From Bin127 sp965203505 (GTDB lineage Bacteria > Chloroflexota > Dehalococcoidia > Lucifugimonadales > Lucifugimonadaceae): a DNA stretch of 64,000 nt. A program made the translations under genes and the position numbers. Shown here one piece after another: positions 52,936 through 61,623 of this stretch. The stretch is taken from positions 1,736,001 to 1,800,000 of the forward strand of contig OZ241880.1 of assembly GCA_965203505.1 (NCBI GenBank), read 5' to 3'. The notes beneath the pieces are model-generated. The model had not been told where the DNA came from and searched no databases. It worked only from the letters and a program-made list of their open reading frames with translations. Position 1 is the stretch's first letter. Every line of letters begins with the position of its first letter.

Positions 52936-53715
52936 ATGACCATCTCCACAAACCCCGAAATCCGCAACGTCCCTCTCGAAGATCGTGACGACATCATCGT
53001 CTGCGAAAACGTCTTCAAATGGTTCGGCAACTTCTGCGCCGTCAACGACGTCTCAATGTCCGTCAAGAGGGGAGAGGTAGTAGTCATCTTCGGGCCATCC
53101 GGCTCCGGCAAGTCCACATTCATACGCATGATCAACCGACTCGAAGAGCACCAGCAGGGCAAGATCGTCGTCGACGGCATCGAGATGACAAACGACCTGC
53201 GAAACCTCGACGCCATCCGCTCCGAAGTCGGCATGGTATTCCAACAGTTCAACCTCTTCCCGCACCTCTCCGTCATGGGCAACATCACACTCGCACCCCA
53301 GCGCGTCCGACACCTGCCCAAAGCCGAAGCCGACGACCTCGCAATGTCACTCCTCGAACGCGTCGGCATCCCCGAACAGGCCGAGAAATACCCCGCAGAA
53401 CTCTCCGGCGGACAGCAGCAGCGAGTCGCCATCGCCCGCGCACTCGCCATGCAACCCGAAATCATGCTCTTCGACGAGCCAACATCCGCTCTCGACCCCG
53501 AGATGATCAAAGAAGTCCTCGACGTCATGCGAGAACTCGCCGACACCGGCATGACAATGCTATGCGTAACCCACGAAATGGGTTTCGCAAGAGAAGTAGC
53601 CGACCGCATGGCCATGTTCGACGAAGGCCAACTAGTAGAAATCAACACCCCCGACCACATCTTCACCAACCCCACCGAAGACAGAACGCAACTCTTCTTG
53701 GATCAGATTCTCTAA
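52936..53715 (+). CDS. aapP: Amino-acid ABC transporter ATP-binding protein
   Basis: 259 residues from the ATG at 52936 with AAGAAGGC upstream; the longer frame starts in the repeat. Walker A GPSGSGKST, the Q-loop in VFQQFNLFPHL, the signature LSGGQQQRVAIARAL, Walker B IMLFDEPTSALD and the switch CVTHEMGFA are all intact. A near-perfect GlnQ/AapP-type protein. It energises the AapQM permeases. Confidence 0.94.
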   Translation: MTISTNPEIRNVPLEDRDDIIVCENVFKWFGNFCAVNDVSMSVKRGEVVVIFGPSGSGKSTFIRMINRLEEHQQGKIVVDGIEMTNDLRNLDAIRSEVGMVFQQFNLFPHLSVMGNITLAPQRVRHLPKAEADDLAMSLLERVGIPEQAEKYPAELSGGQQQRVAIARALAMQPEIMLFDEPTSALDPEMIKEVLDVMRELADTGMTMLCVTHEMGFAREVADRMAMFDEGQLVEINTPDHIFTNPTEDRTQLFLDQIL

Positions 53716-54161
53716 CTCCCCTTTCGCGAAGCGAAGGGGGACGCGAACGAGCGAAGCGAGGTCGCAGGGGGATGCCCGAGCGCCTATCATTCCCGCCGAC
53801 CCACCGTCATTTCCGCGCATCTCCACGTCATTCCGGCGAAAGCCGGAATCCAGATGGGTGGACGGAGGCCCGTCCCTTCCGTGAATCGGAGGGGACGCGG
53901 AGCGCAGCGAACGCAGGGGATGCCCGGCGGGGGTGAGGGTGACCACGCGCGGATGCGCACGTCATCCCCACGAAGACGAACGCGGAAATCTGGAGGGGAT
54001 GAACGTTCTCATTGTTGACTTAACAATTCCCAGAGAGATCCATCTCGTCGATCCTTTCCTGTTCAACAGCATCCGAGACACATGCCGTTCGTTCCGCGCT
54101 CCGTACACTTCCATATACTAGACACCACGCCTTGAACCCGAACTGGTCCACTCAAATCGAC
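53716..54161. other. 446 bp intergenic zone with dispersed repeats
   Basis: Contains a CCCCTTTCGC hairpin at about 53718-53740, a CGCAGGGGGATGCCCG block at about 53763, the ATTCCGGC-GAAA-GCCGGAAT hairpin at 53830-53849, a second GCAGGGGATGCCCG block near 53912, and a short AT-richer tail before the antitoxin gene. No convincing protein frame. The block-and-hairpin pattern resembles decayed or miniature mobile elements. Confidence 0.55.
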
Positions 54162-54407
54162 ATGATTCGCGAATTCAGAGCAACGTACTCGAACGGTACG
54201 TTGAAACTCTCCGAGGAACTTGATCTCAACGATGGCGACGAAGTGACAATTGCCATCGATGTTAAACGCGCTCGTTCTGTCGAAGAGCGCAGAGACGCGC
54301 TCAGAGAAACCGCCGGAGCATGGAGAGACTCTGTAGATTGCGAAAAACTCATCGACGATATCTACGCTAGTCGCGCCATCGTCTCGACTCGCATACCCAA
54401 TTTCTAG
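54162..54407 (+). CDS. DUF104/AF2212-like antitoxin of a PIN toxin
   Basis: 81 residues from the ATG at 54162. FRATYSNGTLKLSEELDLNDGDEVTIAIDVKRA is the AF2212-like (DUF104) pattern of short beta-strand antitoxins. It ends with a charged tail (VDCEKLIDDIYASR) that would contact the toxin. It is followed after 4 bases by a PIN toxin gene on the same strand. A TTG ten codons earlier is possible. Confidence 0.8.
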   Translation: MIREFRATYSNGTLKLSEELDLNDGDEVTIAIDVKRARSVEERRDALRETAGAWRDSVDCEKLIDDIYASRAIVSTRIPNF

Positions 54408-54411
54408 AGCA

Positions 54412-54804
54412 GTGCGATTCTTGATCGACACTGACTGGGCCATCGCTCACCTGCGCGGAAATCACGATGTGTCTTCGCGCATTGATGAACTGGTGCCATA
54501 TGGCATCGGCATCAGCATCGTCTCCGTTGCCGAACTCTACGAAGGCGTCGCACATTCCGAAAATCCACTCGACGATGAGCAGAAACTGCACAGATTCATT
54601 GACATCCTTGAGATCCTGCCCTTAGATCAACCCATTTGCAAACTGTTCGGGCAAGAAAGAGCACGACTCAGAGCGAACGGACAACTCTTTGGTGACCTTG
54701 ACCTACTCATTGGTTGTACCGCCATCCATCACGGACTAACTGTGCTGACGAACAATCGACGCCATTTCGAGCGCATCACTGATATCACCATCGATTCGAT
54801 TTGA
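54412..54804 (+). CDS. vapC: VapC-type PIN-domain toxin
   Basis: 130 residues from GTG. PIN residues: D6 in FLIDTDW, E41 in VSVAELYEG, D97 in GDLDLLIG and the TNNRRHF ending with a conserved Asn. It resembles FitB/VapC ribonucleases that cleave structured RNA. It is paired with the small antitoxin directly upstream. It is unrelated in sequence detail to the vapC at 2.7 kb, so the two are separate systems. Confidence 0.9.
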   Translation: MRFLIDTDWAIAHLRGNHDVSSRIDELVPYGIGISIVSVAELYEGVAHSENPLDDEQKLHRFIDILEILPLDQPICKLFGQERARLRANGQLFGDLDLLIGCTAIHHGLTVLTNNRRHFERITDITIDSI

Positions 54805-54850
54805 GCCAACCAACTATCCCCAACACCCTTCCCAAACAGATACCAAACCG

Positions 54851-54877
54851 TAGGGGTAGATTTCAAACCTACCCCTA
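54851..54877. repeat. TAGGGGTAG inverted repeat between convergent genes
   Basis: 9 bp stem (54851-54859 with 54869-54877) between the convergent vapC and restriction endonuclease genes. Same element type as at 45527. It may act as a bidirectional terminator. Confidence 0.55.
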
Positions 54878-54961
54878 ATCACTTCCCCTCACAACCCCAC
54901 GCCACAGACGATCACACCAACGGTAGCACTCGCAAACGCAACCGACCAATCACTTCCGACA

Positions 54962-55687
54962 TCAAACTAACCGTTCCACCCTCCCAAACAACCTAGGTAG
55001 GTCATGCTCGCGGATCCGGAATCCTGTCCCATGATTCCTCGCCGCTCCGCTGGGACGCAAGTACATCCGAATGTCAATGGTCACGACACCGTTCGCGAAT
55101 CCATCTCTGAACGTCAGAGACCCGGGTTCCGACAGTATCTCTGCCTCGTTGAAGTGGAAATGTTCCTTTCCGTCGACTCGCTTGGAATCCGCGTGAACAA
55201 ACAACATTCGCTCGAACTTTGTTACGAATTTTCCGACGATGTAATACATGTCCCATGCCGCCAACAAAGTGCCACTTGGGACGTGTGTCATGAAAAGTTG
55301 GTTGCTGTCGTCAGAAACTGATAGTTGGAACCCGAGCGCGTTCGATTGTCTGGCCGAAACCGTCGTATATAGGGCAGGACGCTCCCGAGTTTCGTCAAAA
55401 TAACCCCACCGTTCCACGAGTTCCTTGTTACTAAACTTCCAAACGGCTCGGTTGAATGTGAACAGCGTGATCAGATTGTTTGTATTGCTGCGAGTGGCCT
55501 TAACCTCAACCCGTCCTCCGATGTCAGGGATCGGCAGGTTATTCTCGGTCAACCCCAAACGTGTTTCCAACGTATGTCCGATACCGGTCGGCCCTGATCT
55601 CTCCGAAGGAACGAATCCTTCATCGTTGAGTTGCTGGAGGCGTTGGCGCAGTTGGGAAAGCTGCACGGTTAACCCAGTTTCCGGCAA
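54962..55687 (-). CDS. MvaI/BcnI-type restriction endonuclease
   Basis: 241 residues from a TTG inside the end of the methyltransferase gene (19-base overlap). GPTGIGHTLETRLGLTENNLPIPDIGGRVEVKATR matches the MvaI/BcnI family (PF15515-type), with D55 and the E-x-K of VEVKA as the likely catalytic site. These enzymes act as monomers, nicking each strand of short CC(N)GG-type sites. The linked methylase supports a functional type II system. The exact recognition sequence is not readable. Confidence 0.85.
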   Translation of the reverse strand: MPETGLTVQLSQLRQRLQQLNDEGFVPSERSGPTGIGHTLETRLGLTENNLPIPDIGGRVEVKATRSNTNNLITLFTFNRAVWKFSNKELVERWGYFDETRERPALYTTVSARQSNALGFQLSVSDDSNQLFMTHVPSGTLLAAWDMYYIVGKFVTKFERMLFVHADSKRVDGKEHFHFNEAEILSEPGSLTFRDGFANGVVTIDIRMYLRPSGAARNHGTGFRIREHDLPRLFGRVERLV

Positions 55688-56925
55688 ATTACGATGTTCT
55701 CGGATTTCATAGTCTTGCCCAATTTTCCAGGCACATTCGTTGGCGAGTTCATCGAGGGCATCCGCTTGTTTGGAATATTGCGGCGGAACGTATCAACATG
55801 CTCGAAACCGTTCATTTCAAAAAATGCCGCCGTCGATTCAGCCGTCGGTATTTGATAACCCTTAACCGTGCGGTTCCCGACGACATAGCAAGCGTAACCA
55901 CCAGGATTTACCACATCCGTGACGTTACAAATGGACCTTCGATAATCTACGAAAAACGATGCGACTTCGCTAGCTCTCTTGAGATCGATTTCAGCGATCT
56001 TAGCAATCACATCGTCTAGTTCATCGAATTGGAACCGGACATCGCCCGTTAGTCTCGCGCCTCCCATTAGCGTATTGTCGACACGGTTGGCGTTATCGTA
56101 ACCGAGCCATTGGGACGACAATCTGGAGAATTGTCCGTATGCCACTGTCGTTTTTGAATCCCCGTAAGGAGGCGATGTCACCACGATATCTACAGTTTCG
56201 GGCCCGATTGTCTTGCTCGGGATCCCTATCACGGAGTTGAATCCATGCACAGAAGGGATCAAAGGATCATCGCAGAGCACCTCGTCGCACGATTTGAAAG
56301 CCCTTTTGTTGTCATTCAACACTCCAGTCATCGTGGAATAAACATCAGGGTTGTGATCCGCTAAGCGCTCCCGCGGCATCCTCACTAGCTTGAATTCAGA
56401 GTTCTTAGTCCAAGACACCTTCCTGACCGTCAAACTAAACGCCACCCTAAAGAAATTCGCGATATCCACGCGACCAATTCGGTCGATGTAACTCCGCACC
56501 AATCCTAGATCGCGCTGCGCTCGCTCGCTGAACCAATAATCAACGTTGGGAATTTCAGGCGTGTTGACACGACCGTTGATTGATTCCGACGCCAAAAGCC
56601 CGAATTCGATGAAATCCCCGATCTCTCGGTCAAGGCGATCTAAGTTGATCGGCGTCGTCTTCGTCACGGCTATCAGACGCGCCAATGGATTCAAATCCGT
56701 TCCTGTTGACACAAGATCAGCCAACATCCCTTCAAGCAACGTCGTTCCGGAACCACAATACGGATCGAAGAGAATCCCTTCTTCGCGGCCGTACTCACCT
56801 ATCAACCGTCGCGCCACCTGCGGAATCATCATCGCCGGATACGGATGAATCCCATGCGTGTACTCCTTAGTGTTGGCAGTACGGTAGTCCCACCCAGATT
56901 CCGTACGTGTCCGTTCGCCGACCAT
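55669..56925 (-). CDS. Type II DNA methyltransferase (N4-cytosine/N6-adenine class)
   Basis: 418 residues. The AdoMet-binding motif I is ILFDPYCGSGTTLLEG, preceded by HPYPAMMIPQVARRLI, with GTDLNPLARLIA after it; the catalytic motif IV is TSPPYGDS, typical of N4mC or N6A enzymes. The target domain lies between. It precedes and overlaps the MvaI/BcnI-type endonuclease, for which it is the protecting partner; by analogy with BcnI/MvaI the target would be a cytosine in a CC-containing site. Confidence 0.88.
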   Translation of the reverse strand: MVGERTRTESGWDYRTANTKEYTHGIHPYPAMMIPQVARRLIGEYGREEGILFDPYCGSGTTLLEGMLADLVSTGTDLNPLARLIAVTKTTPINLDRLDREIGDFIEFGLLASESINGRVNTPEIPNVDYWFSERAQRDLGLVRSYIDRIGRVDIANFFRVAFSLTVRKVSWTKNSEFKLVRMPRERLADHNPDVYSTMTGVLNDNKRAFKSCDEVLCDDPLIPSVHGFNSVIGIPSKTIGPETVDIVVTSPPYGDSKTTVAYGQFSRLSSQWLGYDNANRVDNTLMGGARLTGDVRFQFDELDDVIAKIAEIDLKRASEVASFFVDYRRSICNVTDVVNPGGYACYVVGNRTVKGYQIPTAESTAAFFEMNGFEHVDTFRRNIPNKRMPSMNSPTNVPGKLGKTMKSENIVICRKLG

Positions 56926-57102
56926 CGTTCAATCCTATCTGAGATCGATAATTACAACAATTGTTCGTATATTACACTCATTCGGGCCGAGGCGCGTCAA
57001 TCCCTTTGTCGAATCCCAAAATCCTTGGCCGTTTGCCGCATCGCAGAGATTTCTTGTATCGCGACAAATAAACACGCCGATCGCGTCGTCAATTGACGTT
57101 TG

Positions 57103-58032
57103 TCATGCACCTGCAAACCTTGAACCCGGCAAAAGGGCGTGGAACAACTGATCCGATAGGTCCTGCCCCTCGAGCGTTCGCGTGTCATTCACAGCCTTCA
57201 TTAGAGGCTCGATCGCGGGCAATTGGACTTCAAGCGGACCGTCCTTGAGCACATCGACGATGGTTCCCGCCAATTCGAAAACTTCCGCATAGTTGAAATC
57301 TTCCATCGCGTTGAGCCAAGCCTCGTGTAGGCCGCCCAGGCCATCCCTCAAAGCTTCCTTGACAGTAGCGACATCGTCATCCACGGCGGCAAGCCGATCT
57401 TGAAACGCCAACGCGTTGAACAAAACCAAAGAACCGATACGAAGCGCCGCGGCCTTGTCCCTTTCACTATCAGATCTGGCAATTACTTCTGATACCAACC
57501 GCGCGATTCTTGCATGACCAGATATCACTTTCGCCGATTCTTCGACCGCGTACCCTACTACCGCGGCCGCAACTTGGACACGATCAAATCCTTCGATATC
57601 CAACGGAAGTACGCGCAGGTGATCTGCTAAGTCAACGATCGATCCGCTTCGTACACGCCGGTTGCCCGCCAAGTCGCCTCGAACTCCGTGTAACCACCAT
57701 TGGATGTCGTCAGCTTCCTCAAGACAGAATGGAACATCCGAATCTTGACGAAACCGATCGGGATATACGACGCCCAAAACACCCAAGTGCCTGGGAAAAG
57801 AAATCAATCGTGCGTCAAGTTGGGATTCCAAATCGCTTAAGGAGCCGGCGTACTTGCACTCCAAAATGACATCGTCGCCGGTCCGTAACTCAACACGGAC
57901 ATCTGGCACCCCATGACGACTTCTCCGCTCAGCGCGTGCAGTAATACCACGGTCCCTGAGCATCCTCGCGAGTTCAACGTTAAACGCCTCCTCGCGGTTC
58001 GTTTCACTCCCGTTGCTACTAGATACGGTCAA
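57103..58032 (-). CDS. Truncated nuclease/methylase-like protein
   Basis: 309 residues from a TTG with AGGAAAA nearby. The N-terminal part has a PD-(D/E)XK-like nuclease pattern: GVPDVRVELRTGDDVILECKYAG. The rest is helical and ends LSDQLFHALLPGSRFAGA. In longer proteins I recall, a similar helical part leads straight into an N-6 adenine methylase domain (after a GxFYT-type motif); here the frame stops exactly at that point and the next 90 in-frame codons do not resemble one. It may be a 3'-truncated defence gene, or a free-standing form. It lies upstream of the restriction-modification pair. Confidence 0.65.
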   Translation of the reverse strand: MTVSSSNGSETNREEAFNVELARMLRDRGITARAERRSRHGVPDVRVELRTGDDVILECKYAGSLSDLESQLDARLISFPRHLGVLGVVYPDRFRQDSDVPFCLEEADDIQWWLHGVRGDLAGNRRVRSGSIVDLADHLRVLPLDIEGFDRVQVAAAVVGYAVEESAKVISGHARIARLVSEVIARSDSERDKAAALRIGSLVLFNALAFQDRLAAVDDDVATVKEALRDGLGGLHEAWLNAMEDFNYAEVFELAGTIVDVLKDGPLEVQLPAIEPLMKAVNDTRTLEGQDLSDQLFHALLPGSRFAGA

Positions 58033-58229
58033 TTCGAGTTTTCCTGTTCTTCATAACGATCCACGAATATTCACGACACGCCAAGCGTCGTGATCTGCGA
58101 TTCTATGCCCCTTCGATCATCTCGTTAAACCAAAATGGCGAAGCCACTCACACATGCCCGCCACTAGCTCCAAACCACTCACTCGATCCTTCAAATCGTT
58201 GACAATCTTCACAACCTAATTCATTTTGT

Positions 58230-58238
58230 TGTTATAAT
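58230..58238 (+). promoter_or_regulatory. Extended -10 promoter (TGTTATAAT)
   Basis: A perfect extended -10, TGn-TATAAT, in an AT-rich island. A TTGACA lies at 58199-58204 but the spacing (28) is too long to be its -35. It points at the terminase-like gene starting at 58307, leaving a 5' leader of about 65 bases. Confidence 0.55.
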
Positions 58239-58306
58239 ACACATGTAGCATTAACAGCACAATGCGACCTAACCAGAACCAACCAATTCAGCGGAGCCCC
58301 ACCACA

Positions 58307-58921
58307 ATGAACGCAACCCCCACCCACTCGCCCACAACTCAAGAACGCGCCAAATGGCAAACCCAACCCAACTGGTTCGTCAGGCAACGACTCGGCGTAA
58401 AGCCCCGACCGGTACAACGAAAGCTCCTCAACGCCCTCTGCAACAACCGTTGGGTCGCAATTGATGCACCCAAAGGATCCGGAAAGACCTACGCCGCCGC
58501 TCTTGCCGTCATCTGGTGGCTTATGGCCCACGACGATCACACAACAGTGATAACCACCGCGCCGACATACCGACAGGTCAAAAACCAAATCTGGCGCGAA
58601 ATCCATAAGATCTACAGACGCAACGAGCTCCTAATCGGCGGCAATCTCAACCAAACCAGCCTTGAACTCGGAATCCGACGTTTCGCACTAGGCTTCGCAA
58701 CCAACTCCGCCGTACGCTTCCAAGGTTTCCACGCCGAAAACATCCTCATCATCGCCGACGAAGCAGCCGCCATCAACGAACAAATCTTCGACGCAATCCT
58801 AGGCTGCCTAACCTCCGCAAACGCCAAACTCCTAATCCTAGGAAACCCAACAAAACCAAACGGAACCCTCCACAACGCCCTAAAATCCCAAAAACACCTC
58901 TGGAAAACACTCCAAACCTAA
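58307..58921 (+). CDS. Terminase-like ATPase fragment (phage remnant)
   Basis: 204 residues from the ATG at 58307. Walker A is APKGSGKT (54-61), Walker B ILIIADEA (D151/E152), and the TTAPTYRQVKNQIWREI, RFQGFHAENILIIADEA and ILGNPTKPNGTLHNAL segments match the N-terminal ATPase of large terminases. The RNase H-like nuclease half expected for packaging (another 200 or more residues) is missing. It stops just before a repeat-rich region. It is therefore a decayed prophage remnant or a separate domesticated ATPase; its strong upstream promoter favours expression. Confidence 0.68.
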   Translation: MNATPTHSPTTQERAKWQTQPNWFVRQRLGVKPRPVQRKLLNALCNNRWVAIDAPKGSGKTYAAALAVIWWLMAHDDHTTVITTAPTYRQVKNQIWREIHKIYRRNELLIGGNLNQTSLELGIRRFALGFATNSAVRFQGFHAENILIIADEAAAINEQIFDAILGCLTSANAKLLILGNPTKPNGTLHNALKSQKHLWKTLQT

Positions 58922-60129
58922 ACTCACCACCAACCACGCACCGTAGGGGCGAACCCTTGTGGTCGCCCAGAACCGTAGGGACAATCCCTCGTGGTCGCTC
59001 AGAGCGGGGCGGGGCATAACAACCACCGTCCCCTTTCGCCCAGCGAAAGGGGACGCGGAGCCCAAGAGACCGACACAAGAACGCAGGGGTATGCCCGGGG
59101 GCGGCCGGGTTGCCCCCGCTCCGCGGGGGAAATGTGCCACGGAAAGTAACTACGGCTACGGCGTGGCAGAAGGACGAAGGGGGCGCGAACCCACCACTTT
59201 CTCAAAACCCCCCGCAGGATCAAACCCCCGCAACAAACCCAACAACCAACACCTAATCCCAAGAATCCCACCCGAAATCCCAAAATCCCAATTCACATTT
59301 GACTCTCGCAACATCCGTGCTAAGATAGAAACTGAATTCAAAAAATCATCGCCGCGCCGACGGGTGCGGACACCCACAATCCCAACCCAGCCGAAACCCG
59401 GGAACAGCGCAACAATGTGGCGACGCCCCGCATCTGAGGAGAAAGGACAGATGACCCAACGGCCGGGTCCGTTAGAAACGAACGCTGCTACAAGGTCCAG
59501 TCGCGTCGCACGAAGCAGGCGCCGCAACACGAGCCAGGCGGATACTCCGTCACCTTCGCAAGCATTTCCTTCCCCCGCTCGGCGGGGGAAGTGCCGAAGG
59601 CGATGGGGCCCGAGAGACCTTTCTCCCTCCCCCTGCCAGGTGGAGATCAAGAGGAGGTCCCGCAGGGGATGCCCGCCCAAGGTCTGGACGAACGTTCGTG
59701 AATCCGGAAGACGTCTAACCTCAAGCGCCACGAGGAGAGGCTACAGCTCCAGATCGGCAAAATCCGATCGATGGAAGACGGCAAACCACTTTGAGCATTC
59801 CTGTCCCCTTCGAAAGCAATTTGCCTTCCCCCGCTCAGCGGGGGAAGTGCCGAAGGCGATGGGGGCCTGCGAGCAAGCGAAGCGACCGCTCGCAGGGGGT
59901 GCCCAAGCCGTCAACCGGGCCCACGGTCTGGCAACGAGGGCAGAAGCTGACCATCGGGATGGATCCCGTCCAAGAACCCCGCAACGCGGCGATAGAAACC
60001 ACCAGGGCGACCACACGGTCGCGACCCTAAAGGTCGCCCTACCAACCAAAACAATCCTGCACCACCCCCGCAGGCCATACCAACACACCCAAATCCCAGT
60101 ACATCCTGCGCATCCATGCAAGCCCCACC
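58922..60129. other. 1.2 kb gap with several repeat families
   Basis: No convincing gene. Repeats recognised: two CGTAGGG...GTGGTCGC elements (about 58942 and 58975); a CCCCTTTCGCCCAGCGAAAGGGG hairpin (about 59033-59055); CCCCCGCTC-GCGGGGG hairpins (about 59108, 59570, 59828); and GCAGGGG(A/T/G)TGCCCG blocks (about 59082, 59661, 59894). A long plus-strand open frame across all of this is an artefact of GC-rich repeats. Between repeats lies a unique 59290-59560 segment with a promoter-like pair. A CATCCTG(T/C)GCATCCATGCA string shortly before 60129 also occurs just before aapP. Confidence 0.6.
59299..59326 (+). promoter_or_regulatory. Promoter-like sequence in the repeat zone
   Basis: TTGACT (59299-59304), 16-base spacer, TAAGAT (59321-59326), a good sigma-70 match facing an apparently gene-free region. 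About 110 bases downstream the sequence CATCTG-AGGAGAAAGGA-CAGATG (59431-59453) forms a 6 bp hairpin holding a Shine-Dalgarno sequence in the loop and an ATG in the stem. Confidence 0.4.
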
Positions 60130-61623
60130 ATGCTCATCAAACAACGCCCCGACCGCTGGACCAAGATGTCCCAGCTAGGCAAGATGGCCACCGACGACAT
60201 CATCCTTCCTTCGGCATCACCCGGCAATTCCCCAACCCCTGTCAAAGAACGCGCTCCCTACAACAACCCCCGTAACAATCCAATCCCAGGCGTCTACCGA
60301 TCCCGACTCCCCAATGGCAAGTTCACAAACCTCATGCAGGTCATGTTCACCGACTTCTGCAAGATGGACTGCCATTTCTGCCCTAACTCTCACTGGGTCC
60401 CACGCAAACGCTTCGCCTTCAAGGTCGACGAACTCGCCAAAACCTTCATCGAACTTGCTGAACGACACACCGTCGACGGCCTCTTCCTAAGTTCCGGCGT
60501 CGCAGGCACCGGCACCAAGACCACTGAGCGGATGGTCCAAGTCGTCGACATCATCCGCAACAAATACCGCTACAACGGCTACATCCACCTCAAAGTGATG
60601 CCAGGCGCAGAACGCCACATCGTCGAAGCCGCACACGAACTCGGAACCCGTCTTTCCGTAAACCTCGAGACCACAACCGTCGAGCACATGAACAAGCTCA
60701 GCAAGATGAAGCACTACGAGCGCGACATCTTGGCACCGATGCAGTGGATCGACGAACTCAAACGCGGACCGACACGCGGGGCAGTAGGGCAGGCAACTCA
60801 ATTCGTCGTCGGTGCCGCCGACGAAACCGACCTCGACATCCTCAACCGCATCTCACAGCTCTACGCCGATTGGGAACTCAAACGCGTCTACTACGCACCA
60901 TTCCGTCCCGTCCGCCACACACCCCTTGAAGAGCATCCTGCAACCCCGATGCAGCGATCCAACCGGCTCTACCAAATCGACTGGCTGAAACGCATCTATC
61001 GTTACTCCGACGACGAAGTCAAACTAGCCCTCGACCAAGGCGGATTCCTACCCTTAGAACTCGATCCCAAACAGACCATCGCACTAGAAAACCTCGACGC
61101 ATTCCCAGTCGACATCAACACCGCCAACCGCGACCTGCTCATGCGCACACCCGGCCTCGGACCCATCAGCGTCCAGCGCATCCTCCAAAACCGACGCCAA
61201 GCCAAGATCAACACCTGGCAGCAACTCACCACTATGGGAGCAGTCCGAAAACGCGCCTGGCCATTCATCACATTCCCCGGACACCGACCCGAACCCGCCA
61301 AGCAACTCCGTCTCGACACCGTCCTCAACCAAGAACGCAAAACCCGCAACGACGGCGGCACCGAACACCTAACCAAAAACAGGGCAGAGGCCACCCGCCA
61401 AATCCAAGCCTCCATCCTCGCAGACCCAATCGAATCGCTAACCAACGAACCCACAATATCTGACGCTGGAGAATCCTTCGGCACCCGGAACACCTTCACG
61501 CCAACACCTTGCGGCATTCAATCATCATGCGATGGCTGCGCACTCTACAACACACCCGGCCACCCCGGCTCAACAAAAACCCCCATCCGCTACACCCCCT
61601 CACCGACATTCACCTCCGCATAG
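60130..61623 (+). CDS. Putative DNA modification/repair radical SAM protein
   Basis: 497 residues. The radical SAM cluster motif is C77-x3-C81-x2-C84 (TDFCKMDCHFCPNSHW), followed by GLFLSSGVAGTG and IHLKVMPG. A helix-hairpin-helix DNA-binding region is at about 335-360 (INTANRDLLMRTPGLGPISVQRIL). This layout fits the TIGR03916-type family predicted to work with a uracil-DNA glycosylase-like partner; no such partner gene follows here. The C-terminal tail adds CGIQSSCDGCALY, a possible further metal site. It overlaps smpB by 14 bases tail to tail. Confidence 0.88.
   Translation: MLIKQRPDRWTKMSQLGKMATDDIILPSASPGNSPTPVKERAPYNNPRNNPIPGVYRSRLPNGKFTNLMQVMFTDFCKMDCHFCPNSHWVPRKRFAFKVDELAKTFIELAERHTVDGLFLSSGVAGTGTKTTERMVQVVDIIRNKYRYNGYIHLKVMPGAERHIVEAAHELGTRLSVNLETTTVEHMNKLSKMKHYERDILAPMQWIDELKRGPTRGAVGQATQFVVGAADETDLDILNRISQLYADWELKRVYYAPFRPVRHTPLEEHPATPMQRSNRLYQIDWLKRIYRYSDDEVKLALDQGGFLPLELDPKQTIALENLDAFPVDINTANRDLLMRTPGLGPISVQRILQNRRQAKINTWQQLTTMGAVRKRAWPFITFPGHRPEPAKQLRLDTVLNQERKTRNDGGTEHLTKNRAEATRQIQASILADPIESLTNEPTISDAGESFGTRNTFTPTPCGIQSSCDGCALYNTPGHPGSTKTPIRYTPSPTFTSA

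Noticed and set aside
53019..53936. Plus-strand Arg/His-rich frame over aapP
   Set aside because: Out-of-frame reading of the ATPase gene that continues into repeats; no domain.
58959..60275. Plus-strand open frame of about 440 codons in the repeat zone
   Set aside because: It crosses several hairpin repeat copies whose translations recur within it (SPARRGKCRRRWG-like); its composition is Arg/Pro/Ser-rich, and it runs out of frame into the radical SAM gene.
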